This document shows, piece after piece, positions 35,034-43,079 of a stretch of DNA of 64,000 bases. Positions within the stretch are counted from its first letter, which is position 1; each line of letters opens with the position of its first letter. The notes under the pieces were generated by a model. That model worked only from the letters and a program-made list of their open reading frames with translations. It ran no database searches and had not been told where the DNA came from. Position numbers and translations under genes: made by a program. Source of the stretch: Eubacterium sp. AM49-13BH (GTDB taxonomy: Bacteria; Bacillota; Clostridia; Lachnospirales; Lachnospiraceae); assembly GCF_003464165.1 (NCBI RefSeq), contig NZ_QSEK01000013.1:4915-68914 (forward strand). Reading direction: 5' to 3'.

Positions 35034-35892
35034 TGTATGCCTCCTTAATCTTCTTATAGAATTCTTCTCTTCCAACTCTGTCGAGTGTGAACTTAAATCT
35101 TTCACTTGGCTTTGCGTTGTCTGCAAAGAACTGGATTGCCGCATCACAGACACGGAATAACTGTTCTTCATTTCTGATAAGCGGAAGTGGTGATTCACCC
35201 TTGCTTATAGAATTACCAAATGTACCTGCAAATGAAATGATATATGCAGAAGGTGCGTCCCACGCATCTGTTGGACAGGATTTAGCGCATCTGCCGCAGT
35301 AATTACATTTGTCATAATTAACTGCAATCTTGCCATCCTGCATAGTGATTGCACCTGTACGACAAGCCTTCTCACATACTCCACAGCCGATACATTTGTC
35401 TTCAATCCACTTAACATCAGCAGCACCCTTGATACCAACATCATTCTCCTCTGCCTTAAGACAGTTGTTCTGGCATCCTGTAACACCGAACTTGAACTTG
35501 TGTGGAAGCTCTCTTCCGAAGTATCTTTCGTCTAACTTAACTGCTATGTCATAAGAATCTATGTTACCACTAGGACATATTGTATTGCCCTGACAGGCTG
35601 TGACTGTACGCACTCTGGGACCACATACACCAGGTCTGCAGCCGCCCTCTGCAAGTTCTTCCTTAACAGCATCTATATCTTTAAGTTTAATAAACGGAAT
35701 CTCAACGCCCTGTCTTGATGTAAGATGGACATGTCCGTCTCCATATTTGTCTGCAACTTCTGCAATCTTAATGAGATTCTCGGCTGTAAGATATCCACCT
35801 ACAACCGCAAGACGAAGTGAGAAGTTATTCTTCTGCTTCTGTCTCATGAATCCGCCCTTCTTAAGTGTTCCATAATCAACTTTCTCTGCCAT
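35026..35892 (-). CDS. Ferredoxin-type sulfite (nitrite) reductase
   Basis: A 288-residue siroheme reductase: HVHLTSRQGVEIPFIKLKD, siroheme/4Fe-4S ligands in RTVTACQGNTICPSG and KFGVTGCQNNCLKAEENDVG, and an inserted two-cluster ferredoxin domain (CIGCGVCEKACRTG; CNYCGRCAKSCPTDAW). This compact layout resembles the sulfite reductases of anaerobes (Fsr/AsrC-like) and should give sulfide for the carrier. The start MAEKVDYGTLKKG follows GAGGATATT; a frame 11 codons longer overlaps metY. Nitrite as substrate cannot be excluded by sequence alone. Confidence 0.87.
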   Translation of the reverse strand: MAEKVDYGTLKKGGFMRQKQKNNFSLRLAVVGGYLTAENLIKIAEVADKYGDGHVHLTSRQGVEIPFIKLKDIDAVKEELAEGGCRPGVCGPRVRTVTACQGNTICPSGNIDSYDIAVKLDERYFGRELPHKFKFGVTGCQNNCLKAEENDVGIKGAADVKWIEDKCIGCGVCEKACRTGAITMQDGKIAVNYDKCNYCGRCAKSCPTDAWDAPSAYIISFAGTFGNSISKGESPLPLIRNEEQLFRVCDAAIQFFADNAKPSERFKFTLDRVGREEFYKKIKEAYNG

Positions 35893-35917
35893 AATATCCT
35901 CATTTCCGTGCCATGCA

Positions 35918-37153
35918 CTATTCATTATCAGTAGACTCTAAGGCTGCTCTGAAATCTTCCTTAAGATCATCTATATCCTCTATTCCTACGCTGACTCTTA
36001 TCAGATCGTCATACACTCCCGAAGCTTCCTTATCCTTATCGCTTAGATGAAGTGCTATAGTAGAAGCCGGATGTATAACAAGTGTCTTCGTATCTCCTAT
36101 GTTAGAAACAATATTAGGAATCTTTAATGCATTTATTATCTTAAATGCTCTCTCCTTGCTTCCAACCCTGAATGTTATTATCGCACCATAGCCTTTAGTA
36201 AACTGCTTATCAGCCGCTTCATGATACGGACTGCTCTCAAGTCCCGGATAATTAACTGTAATTCCTTCAAATGTGTCTAAGTATCTGGCAAGTTCATACG
36301 CGTTAAAACAGTGTCTCTCCATTCTGAGCCCTAATGTCTCAAGTCCCAGATTATTAAGAAATGCATTCTGTGGTGAAAGACATCCTCCTGTGTTTCTGAA
36401 TAATCCGTTACGAAGTTTAATTATATATGCCATTGGACCGAATTTCAAATATGGTTTAAGTCCCGGATACTTTTCTTTATCAAACTTGAACTTTCCATTA
36501 AAGGTAAGTATTCCGCTTATCGCATCACTGCTTCCATTAATATACTTTGATGATGAATTAACAACCACATCAGCTCCAAGTGTAACAGGCTGTATAAGAT
36601 ATGGCGTTGATACCGTATTATCAACTATAAGCGGAATTCCATGTGCATGTGCAACATCCGCTACTGCCTTAATATCTGTTACATCAAGCTTGGGATTACC
36701 AATTGTCTCTGCAAATACAACTCTCGTCTTATCTGTTATAAGTTCCTCGAAGCATTCCGGCTTATTATCAGCCACATATTTAACTGTAATGCCAAAGCTT
36801 TCCAGGTCTTCAAACAGTTCAACAGTACCTCCGTATAATCCACATGAAGCAACAACCTCATCACCCTGTCTTACAATATTGGCTATAGAATTAAATATTG
36901 CCGCCATTCCTGAAGAACACGCTACACTTGAAAAACCTTTCTCCAGTTTGGTAATTCTCTTTTCAAATGCTTCTATAGTTGGATTGTTGATTCTTGTATA
37001 TGAGAATCCCATCGCCTTATTATCAAATATCCTCTCCAGCTCCTCTGCACTCTCATGCTTAAATGCGCTTGACTGATATATTGGAACAAGTGTTGCTCCA
37101 TTAGGATAATCGTCAACGCCATCATGCAGCAGTGATGTGTTAAAACCACTCAT
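35918..37153 (-). CDS. metY: O-acetylhomoserine sulfhydrylase
   Basis: The 411-residue PLP enzyme of the Cys/Met gamma-family opens with SLLHDGVDDYPNGATLVPIY and has SYTRINNPTIEAFEKRITKL, the PLP lysine in VVNSSSKYINGSSDA and a typical C-terminus TLVIHPASTIAL. MetY replaces the acetyl group of O-acetylhomoserine with sulfur to give homocysteine. In the HcyS route the sulfur donor is the protein thiocarboxylate, not free sulfide. It is the first gene of the operon, behind a strong promoter with an operator-like repeat. Confidence 0.93.
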   Translation of the reverse strand: MSGFNTSLLHDGVDDYPNGATLVPIYQSSAFKHESAEELERIFDNKAMGFSYTRINNPTIEAFEKRITKLEKGFSSVACSSGMAAIFNSIANIVRQGDEVVASCGLYGGTVELFEDLESFGITVKYVADNKPECFEELITDKTRVVFAETIGNPKLDVTDIKAVADVAHAHGIPLIVDNTVSTPYLIQPVTLGADVVVNSSSKYINGSSDAISGILTFNGKFKFDKEKYPGLKPYLKFGPMAYIIKLRNGLFRNTGGCLSPQNAFLNNLGLETLGLRMERHCFNAYELARYLDTFEGITVNYPGLESSPYHEAADKQFTKGYGAIITFRVGSKERAFKIINALKIPNIVSNIGDTKTLVIHPASTIALHLSDKDKEASGVYDDLIRVSVGIEDIDDLKEDFRAALESTDNE

Positions 37154-37213
37154 ATATTTCTCATCCTTTCATCTGTTATGCGATGAACATTCAATATTTA
37201 TTGAACTGTCCAT

Positions 37214-37247
37214 ATATTAAACCCTTTTACCTAGTATGTCAATAGGT
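37214..37247 (-). promoter_or_regulatory. Promoter and operator of the sulfur operon
   Basis: On the minus strand TTGACA (37237-37242) and TAATAT (37214-37219) are 17 bases apart. An inverted repeat ACCTA-N9-TAGGT (37229-37247) overlaps the -35 box, a good place for repression by the neighbouring Rrf2 protein. Confidence 0.7.
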
Positions 37248-37254
37248 TATTTAA

Positions 37255-37289
37255 GAAAAAATATAACTGCCTGAATAATCTCAGGCAGT
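37255..37289 (-). terminator. Terminator of the Rrf2 gene
   Basis: The arms ACTGCCTGA/TCAGGCAGT are followed on the minus strand by TATATTTTTT, separating the regulator from the metY operon. Confidence 0.85.
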
Positions 37290-37311
37290 CATGAACTATC
37301 ATTAACATTTA

Positions 37312-37743
37312 CTATATAATATAACTGTCTATTCCCACATTAGAATTAACCAGATCTGCTATTGTAATATTGCCGAAGTAATCATTAACAAGCTTCTCAA
37401 AACCTTCCCACATCTGTAAAGTCTTACATTCTGCCGCCTTCGGACATCTGTTAGGCTTCTTCTCAAGACATGCAACCGGTGCAAGTGAACCTTCTGTTAC
37501 AAGAAGTATACTAAGCACTGAATAATCCTCCGGATTGCGTGCAAGCTTGTATCCGCCACCCTTTCCTCTTAATGATATGAGAAAATCATTCTTGCTTAAT
37601 GTTGCAACAATCGCTTCCAGATACTTCTCAGAAATATCCTGTCTTCTGGCAATATCCATAAGTGGAATATATTCTCCTGTATTATGCTCCGCAAGATCAA
37701 TCATAACCCTGAGCGCATATCTTCCCTTTGTTGAAATCTTCAT
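37312..37743 (-). CDS. Rrf2-family regulator (CymR/IscR-like) of sulfur metabolism
   Basis: A 143-residue winged-helix protein: MKISTKGRYALRVMIDLAEH, YIPLMDIARRQDISEKYLEA, LSLRGKGGGYKLARNPEDY, and the cysteine triplet CLEKKPNRCPKAAEC that binds an Fe-S cluster in IscR. CymR, the cysteine repressor, lacks a cluster, so the three cysteines suggest an Fe-S or redox sensor. It lies just upstream of the sulfur operon with its own terminator; a 15-base palindrome upstream suggests self-control. Confidence 0.9.
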   Translation of the reverse strand: MKISTKGRYALRVMIDLAEHNTGEYIPLMDIARRQDISEKYLEAIVATLSKNDFLISLRGKGGGYKLARNPEDYSVLSILLVTEGSLAPVACLEKKPNRCPKAAECKTLQMWEGFEKLVNDYFGNITIADLVNSNVGIDSYII

Positions 37744-37778
37744 ATATATAACCTCATTTCTAATAACACATTAATACT

Positions 37779-37793
37779 GTATGTTAAACATAC
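37779..37793. promoter_or_regulatory. Palindrome upstream of the Rrf2 gene
   Basis: GTATGTTAAACATAC has 7-base arms, 36 bases before the Rrf2 start. It differs in sequence from the repeat in front of metY, so it may bind another protein or show relaxed specificity. Confidence 0.45.
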
Positions 37794-37834
37794 TTTACCA
37801 CAATGTTTGTATATTTTTCAAGTGTTAAATGAAT

Positions 37835-39523
37835 TTATTTGACAGGAATGCTTGCCGCAACGCATAATTCTCCCCAGCCTCTGGCTGAATCAGGCCATAC
37901 ATTTCCCACCCGTGTTGCACCATTTATAAGGTATGCTTTAAGCTTTTCACCATACATATATTGGTCATTGCCCTTCACAATCCCCCATTCCATCAGCATT
38001 GCAGCAGCACCCGTAACCATAGGTGTTGCAAAAGATGTCCCCGTGACAGTTTTCTCCTTATTTCCTGGAATTCTTATATTAACTCCCGGTGCTGTTATGT
38101 CAGGTTTTGCATACAGCATAAGGCCGCTTTTTACATTAACTCCCCTACCTGAAAATGTGGCTGCACTCCCTGGAGCACGCCCATTGGCACCAACACATAT
38201 TGCCCGCCTCGAAGTCCCCGGTATTGTAAATGTGTACTCAGGCGACGGCCTTAAAAATCCTGTTGCACTGCTTAATGTCGAAACCGGAGGAAGCCACATA
38301 TTAAAGAATCCATCCAACACATTTGCTGCGGTAAATCTTATATCCCATATTCCAGAAGTAATATATCCGCTTGTCGCAACTATGGCTGCATATATCTCTT
38401 CACCCATATAGAATGGTCCCGGTCCATACGCCTTTGATACGATACGCATATTCTTAATGTTATGATGCACAACCCCCGCATTTCTTTCACTTATAACCAG
38501 TCTTTCCCCTGTTGGCGCAATAAGTTCAATTCTTGCATTGTCCATTGCCCTTTTCCATATCTGTATACTTATCTGAGGCTCATAATCACCAATTGCAAGC
38601 TCTTCATCCAGTACATTTCCACTGACAAGCTGACCTGAATAATGTGTTCTTCCTTCTCCTTCATTGCCAACACCTATACATATACTGCATCTGTATGTTG
38701 AACAGCAGTCATCTATAAACATTTCAAATATAGAACTGCCCTCATGATTGCCATAAGTTCCACCATAACTTATATTAACCGCAACCGGCTGACTATATTC
38801 AATAGCTTTTCTTATGCAGTAATCAACGCCTTTCATAATCTGCGTTGTCCTTATATATGCGTTTCCCCCTGAATTTCCCAGCTTTACAATTATAATATCT
38901 GCGTCTGAAGCAACACCGCTCCTTCCACATGCAATAACTGCAACTTCATTGCCATGTCCGGTTACATCCCTAGCTGGCAGTGTCTTTACAGCTCCATTCC
39001 TGTAATCTTCCAGTATACTGTTAATTTCCTTGTCAGAATATGTAATGTCTGTTGTCTGGTCCCACAACGTCTTAATTCTTGTTTTCCCTGAGTCATCAAG
39101 AAATTCACCATTTTCTATATCTATCCCAGAATCAATTACCGCTACTAGTACACCTTTTCCAGTCACGCCTCCATACTGGGTTTCTTCTGCTTTTGCAACA
39201 TTAACGCAAGCTTCTGACTTTGCTGCATACAATTCAAAATATAATGCCTTAGGCTTTTCAATAAATATTATCTCCGGTTCTGTAGCAAGTGCTTCAATAC
39301 TATCAATCGTTGTTCTTACAATCCAGTATCCACATAGAAGCTGCGTAAACTCAGCATTTGTATAAATGCTTCTAATCCTATCAAGACTTCCAGCTGTCTT
39401 GACAATTATCTCCCATGTTCTGTCAGAGTCATCAAACCCGGCATCCATATCAGGTACCTGCTGCCTTATATCTTCACTTGTATCAGCACTAATCTGCAAT
39501 AGATTCTCAATTCTCGGATTCAC
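37835..39523 (-). CDS. S8 subtilisin-like peptidase (Csp-like)
   Basis: A 562-residue subtilase with the full triad: Asp in VLVAVIDSGIDIENGEF, His in VTGHGNEVAVIACG and Ser in GTSFATPMVTGAAAML. The large jelly-roll-like insert and the N-terminal pro-region (TWEIIVKTAGSL ... EIIFIEKPK) match clostridial Csp proteases that activate cortex lytic enzymes at spore germination. The start GTG at 39523 (NPRIENLLQIS) is chosen because GGAG lies 8 bases upstream and the length fits the family; the frame is open 26 codons further. No signal peptide is seen, as for other Csp enzymes. Another proteolytic role is possible. Confidence 0.85.
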   Translation of the reverse strand: MNPRIENLLQISADTSEDIRQQVPDMDAGFDDSDRTWEIIVKTAGSLDRIRSIYTNAEFTQLLCGYWIVRTTIDSIEALATEPEIIFIEKPKALYFELYAAKSEACVNVAKAEETQYGGVTGKGVLVAVIDSGIDIENGEFLDDSGKTRIKTLWDQTTDITYSDKEINSILEDYRNGAVKTLPARDVTGHGNEVAVIACGRSGVASDADIIIVKLGNSGGNAYIRTTQIMKGVDYCIRKAIEYSQPVAVNISYGGTYGNHEGSSIFEMFIDDCCSTYRCSICIGVGNEGEGRTHYSGQLVSGNVLDEELAIGDYEPQISIQIWKRAMDNARIELIAPTGERLVISERNAGVVHHNIKNMRIVSKAYGPGPFYMGEEIYAAIVATSGYITSGIWDIRFTAANVLDGFFNMWLPPVSTLSSATGFLRPSPEYTFTIPGTSRRAICVGANGRAPGSAATFSGRGVNVKSGLMLYAKPDITAPGVNIRIPGNKEKTVTGTSFATPMVTGAAAMLMEWGIVKGNDQYMYGEKLKAYLINGATRVGNVWPDSARGWGELCVAASIPVK

Positions 39524-39622
39524 ATATAATTCTCCAGTTAAGCTCACATAATATCTATGCTGACATCTCCAATAACATGAAAACAGCTGATGCATACGCA
39601 CCAGCCGTTAATTAGTTTAATA

Positions 39623-40027
39623 TCATGTTTTCTTGATAAATTCTATACGACACTTAGGACACTTAATACTAATTCTGCCCTTTCCCTTAGGAACTCTTAT
39701 CTTCTGCCCACAGCTTGGACATTTGAAAATTCTATGTGTCTTGCTGTCCTTAATTCTTGCTCTTACCTTGTTAAACTTACTCATAAATTTATAATGAATC
39801 TTCATATACTTCTGGTTTTCAGCACTTCTTCTTGATATATTTCTTGAAAACATTCTGAAATATATGTACACAATACCAAGGAGTGCTACTGTATATATTA
39901 CATTATTCCTTAAAAAGAAAGTAAGTATAATCAAAACAAGAACTACATATGATAAACATCTCGAAAGCTGGTCCATGCCATATCTTCCATACATAAATCT
40001 TGAAAAACTCTGCTTAAATCGGTTCAT
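39623..40027 (-). CDS. Membrane protein with C-terminal zinc ribbon
   Basis: A 134-residue protein with two hydrophobic helices (SYVVLVLIILTFFL; VIYTVALLGIVYIYF), a basic stretch, and a C-terminal zinc ribbon FKCPSCGQKIRVPKGKGRIS ... CPKCRIEFIKKT. Such small proteins are common in Lachnospiraceae, but the function is unknown. AAGGGA precedes the ATG at MNRFKQSFSRF. Confidence 0.75.
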   Translation of the reverse strand: MNRFKQSFSRFMYGRYGMDQLSRCLSYVVLVLIILTFFLRNNVIYTVALLGIVYIYFRMFSRNISRRSAENQKYMKIHYKFMSKFNKVRARIKDSKTHRIFKCPSCGQKIRVPKGKGRISIKCPKCRIEFIKKT

Positions 40028-40134
40028 AAAAAACATTCCCTTTCTATATATTGAAGTCATTCACATCAACATACATATGGTAACACACAACCCAATAAAA
40101 GCAATTAAAAATGTATAAAATAAATATGATTGTT

Positions 40135-43074
40135 CTATATTTTTTGTAATGTACCAATCAATTCCTCAATAACTATTGGTTTGGTTAAGAATCCATCCAT
40201 ACCGCATTCCAGTGCTTTCTTTCTGTCCTCATCAAATGCATTTGCAGTCATGGCAAAAATAGTGATTCCCGCCAGTGCCGGATTATTCAGTGCACGGATC
40301 TGTCTGGTAGCCTCATATCCATTCATTACCGGCATCTGAACATCCATCAGCAACAGATCATAATTACCTGGTTTTGAATTCTTAACTTTCTCCACTGCCT
40401 CTGCTCCATTTTCGGCAGTATCAACCATGAATCCATATTCATTAAGTATCTCCACTGTAATTTCACTGTTAAGTTCATTATCTTCCACAAGCAATATACA
40501 TTTGCCTCTGAAATCTGAACCTGCTGGAAGGATTGTACCCTCTGCCTCTGCCTGCATCTGGCCGATTGCAGTCATCAGGGTATCTCTGATATCTGACATG
40601 AACATTGGTTTTGCACAGAAAGCAGTTACCCCGGCTGCTCTGGCTTCCACTTCGATATCTGACCAATCATAAGCAGTCAGGATAATGATTGGTGTATCAT
40701 CACCTAGGCTGCGAATCTGGCGGGTGACTTCAATTCCATTCATATCTGGCAGACGCCAGTCGATGATATAAGCGTGGAACGCATCTCCCAGTTCCATAGA
40801 CTGTCGTGCACGAAGAACAGCTTCCTTACCGGAGAGTGTCCATTCTGAACGCATTCCAACCCTCACAAGCATTTTTGTCAAGCTGTCACAGGTATTGAAG
40901 TCATCATCTACAACCAGTGCCTTAAGGCCTTCCAGCTCTGCAATTTTCTCTGTATGGTGCTTCTCAGACTGAATCCGTAATGGCAGACTGACAATAAATT
41001 CAGTACCTTTGCCCTGTTCTGTATGAACCTCAATAGTTCCGCCCATCATATCCACAATATTTTTGGTAATGGCCATACCAAGTCCTGTACCCTGAGTCCT
41101 GCTGACTGTGGAAGTACGCTCTCTTTCAAAAGGAGAAAATATCTTCTTTACAAATTCCGGACTCATGCCGATTCCGTTATCCTTTACCCTGATTTCGTAC
41201 CGTCCACTGCCCTTTACAGTCCCTGGGAACTGCTTCAACCGTACAGAAACAGTTCCTCCTGCAGGTGTAAACTTAACTGCATTTGACAAAAGATTTAAAA
41301 GCACCTGGTTCAGTCGCGTCTTATCACAATAGACATTTTCATTTGTCACATCCATTGCATCCATATAAAGATCCAGCTGCTTTGCATGAATCTGCCCACT
41401 GATGATGTTCTTCAGATCATGAAGTACATCCGACAGGCTGACCTCCGTTTCTTCCAGATGAATTTTTCCACTCTCAATACGACTCATATCCAGTATATCA
41501 TTAATCAGTGAGAGCAGATGGTTGCTGGAGGAAAGGATTTTGTCCAGATAATCCCGGACTCTTTTCTGATTATCTATATTTCTTACAGCAAGTGTTGTAA
41601 AACCGATAATCGCATTCATCGGTGTCCGGATATCATGAGACATATTGGAAAGAAATGTACTCTTTGCTCTGTTTGCTGTCTCCGCTGCACGTACTGCCTC
41701 AGAAAGTGCCTGGTTCATTTTCCAGTCAGATGTACGATCCGACATAACCAGGATATATTTCTTTTTCCCATTTACCTCACTTCCCATTGCAATATTATGG
41801 AACCAGCGTTTTTCCCCTGTCTTCAGATGAACATATTCAAAATCTCCTTCTCTCTGTTCCTGAACCTGGATTCCTTCCAGATAATTTTTCCCCGGATCTT
41901 CAACTTCCTCTGGATGCAGTTTTCCCAGAATACTAATATCTTTACGAATCTGTTCTACCGTAATACCCAGCAGTTTTTCCACATTAGGACTGACGTAATC
42001 TGCCTGATATGTTTTTGCATCCAGCATCAGAAAAACATCATCCACATTCATTGAAAGTTTTTGAAACATTTCATCCCGGTACAGGATTTCCGTATCTTTT
42101 TTCCTTAAGTTTGTCCTGCTTTTTTGAATTACAAGGCTTATAAAGAATGCGGCAATACAGAACACAACCACACTGACAAGAAGTATCGTACTACGCTGCA
42201 GACTGTTCATACTGGCATTCACGATATCCGCCTGTACAAGTCCTAAGAACATCCAGTCCTGGATATCTGATTTTTCATAGACAAGATAGTAACTCTTTCC
42301 ATCCAGATTTAACAGCATCGCATCAGTACGTCCTGCTTTAAACTTCTCTGAAAGCTCATTAATCTCTTTTTCAGACATATCAGAATACTCTCTCAGAACA
42401 CCGAAAAAATTATACACATTCCCCCATGACTCAGAAGAATGATTCACCACAACACGACCATCTGGATGAACAACAAAACTCTGGGCATTTTCATTGAAAG
42501 CAGAGATATCAAGTACATTTACAATATCAGAGTTTTCATAGGCAATGGCAATCGCATCATATTCAAATCCCTGATAAATTCCATGAGCCCTAGGAGTGGC
42601 AAAAACAAGCAGCTGGGATTTCCCGGGAACTGCTGCATTCGCAATAACATCATTTCCCTGCCGGATCTCCTCCTCAATATTTTCCTGTAATCCAAGATAC
42701 CCGGTTTTGCCTGTTACATCCTTATAGTTCCCGTCAGCTGACAGAAAATAAAATTCTACAAAGCCTGCATCTTCCTGTGCTTTCTTTACACAATCACGAA
42801 TTTCATCTTCACTGGATGTATTCTGCAGATTCTCACCCCACATATGAAGATAAGTCAAATTCTTATCTGTCAGTTCCCTAAGCATGTTATCAGACTGATG
42901 GAAAACTTCCGTCAGATGAGAAACGCTTTCCTCATAAACAGTTTTCGATACAAATCCAAAATATTGGAAAACCAGCAAAACAATGCATGCAAAGAAAGCT
43001 ATAAAGGCCGCTATACTTAATCGTTTTCTCATGGCAGCCCTCTTTCTGTCTTTATTATGTTTTTTAATATCCAT
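40135..43074 (-). CDS. Hybrid sensor histidine kinase with PAS and two receiver domains
   Basis: A 979-residue protein: TM helix (about 20-42), extracytoplasmic sensor of about 250 residues (Cache-like), second TM (about 292-316), PAS domain (about 335-460), HisKA with the phospho-His in SNMSHDIRTPMNAIIGF, HATPase (LLNLLSNAVKFTP; DNGIGMSPEF; GTGLGMAITKN), and two receivers with Asp in YIIDWRLPDMNGIE and LLLMDVQMPVMNGYE. The start MDIKKHNKDRK follows GAGGTG. It overlaps or abuts the end of the lipoprotein gene upstream, so the two form an operon. No DNA-binding output or HPt domain is present, so a partner elsewhere is needed. Confidence 0.92.
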   Translation of the reverse strand: MDIKKHNKDRKRAAMRKRLSIAAFIAFFACIVLLVFQYFGFVSKTVYEESVSHLTEVFHQSDNMLRELTDKNLTYLHMWGENLQNTSSEDEIRDCVKKAQEDAGFVEFYFLSADGNYKDVTGKTGYLGLQENIEEEIRQGNDVIANAAVPGKSQLLVFATPRAHGIYQGFEYDAIAIAYENSDIVNVLDISAFNENAQSFVVHPDGRVVVNHSSESWGNVYNFFGVLREYSDMSEKEINELSEKFKAGRTDAMLLNLDGKSYYLVYEKSDIQDWMFLGLVQADIVNASMNSLQRSTILLVSVVVFCIAAFFISLVIQKSRTNLRKKDTEILYRDEMFQKLSMNVDDVFLMLDAKTYQADYVSPNVEKLLGITVEQIRKDISILGKLHPEEVEDPGKNYLEGIQVQEQREGDFEYVHLKTGEKRWFHNIAMGSEVNGKKKYILVMSDRTSDWKMNQALSEAVRAAETANRAKSTFLSNMSHDIRTPMNAIIGFTTLAVRNIDNQKRVRDYLDKILSSSNHLLSLINDILDMSRIESGKIHLEETEVSLSDVLHDLKNIISGQIHAKQLDLYMDAMDVTNENVYCDKTRLNQVLLNLLSNAVKFTPAGGTVSVRLKQFPGTVKGSGRYEIRVKDNGIGMSPEFVKKIFSPFERERTSTVSRTQGTGLGMAITKNIVDMMGGTIEVHTEQGKGTEFIVSLPLRIQSEKHHTEKIAELEGLKALVVDDDFNTCDSLTKMLVRVGMRSEWTLSGKEAVLRARQSMELGDAFHAYIIDWRLPDMNGIEVTRQIRSLGDDTPIIILTAYDWSDIEVEARAAGVTAFCAKPMFMSDIRDTLMTAIGQMQAEAEGTILPAGSDFRGKCILLVEDNELNSEITVEILNEYGFMVDTAENGAEAVEKVKNSKPGNYDLLLMDVQMPVMNGYEATRQIRALNNPALAGITIFAMTANAFDEDRKKALECGMDGFLTKPIVIEELIGTLQKI

Positions 43075-43079
43075 TCTTC

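Noticed and set aside
32755..37153. Thiamine or molybdopterin synthesis cluster
   Set aside because: ThiS/ThiF-like genes are present but no thiazole (thiG/thiH) or molybdopterin genes; MetY, sulfite reductase and a JAMM protease point to homocysteine.
41518..42054. 178-residue ORF opposite the hybrid kinase
   Set aside because: It is a shadow of a well-supported gene, with Cys/Phe-rich composition typical of antisense frames.
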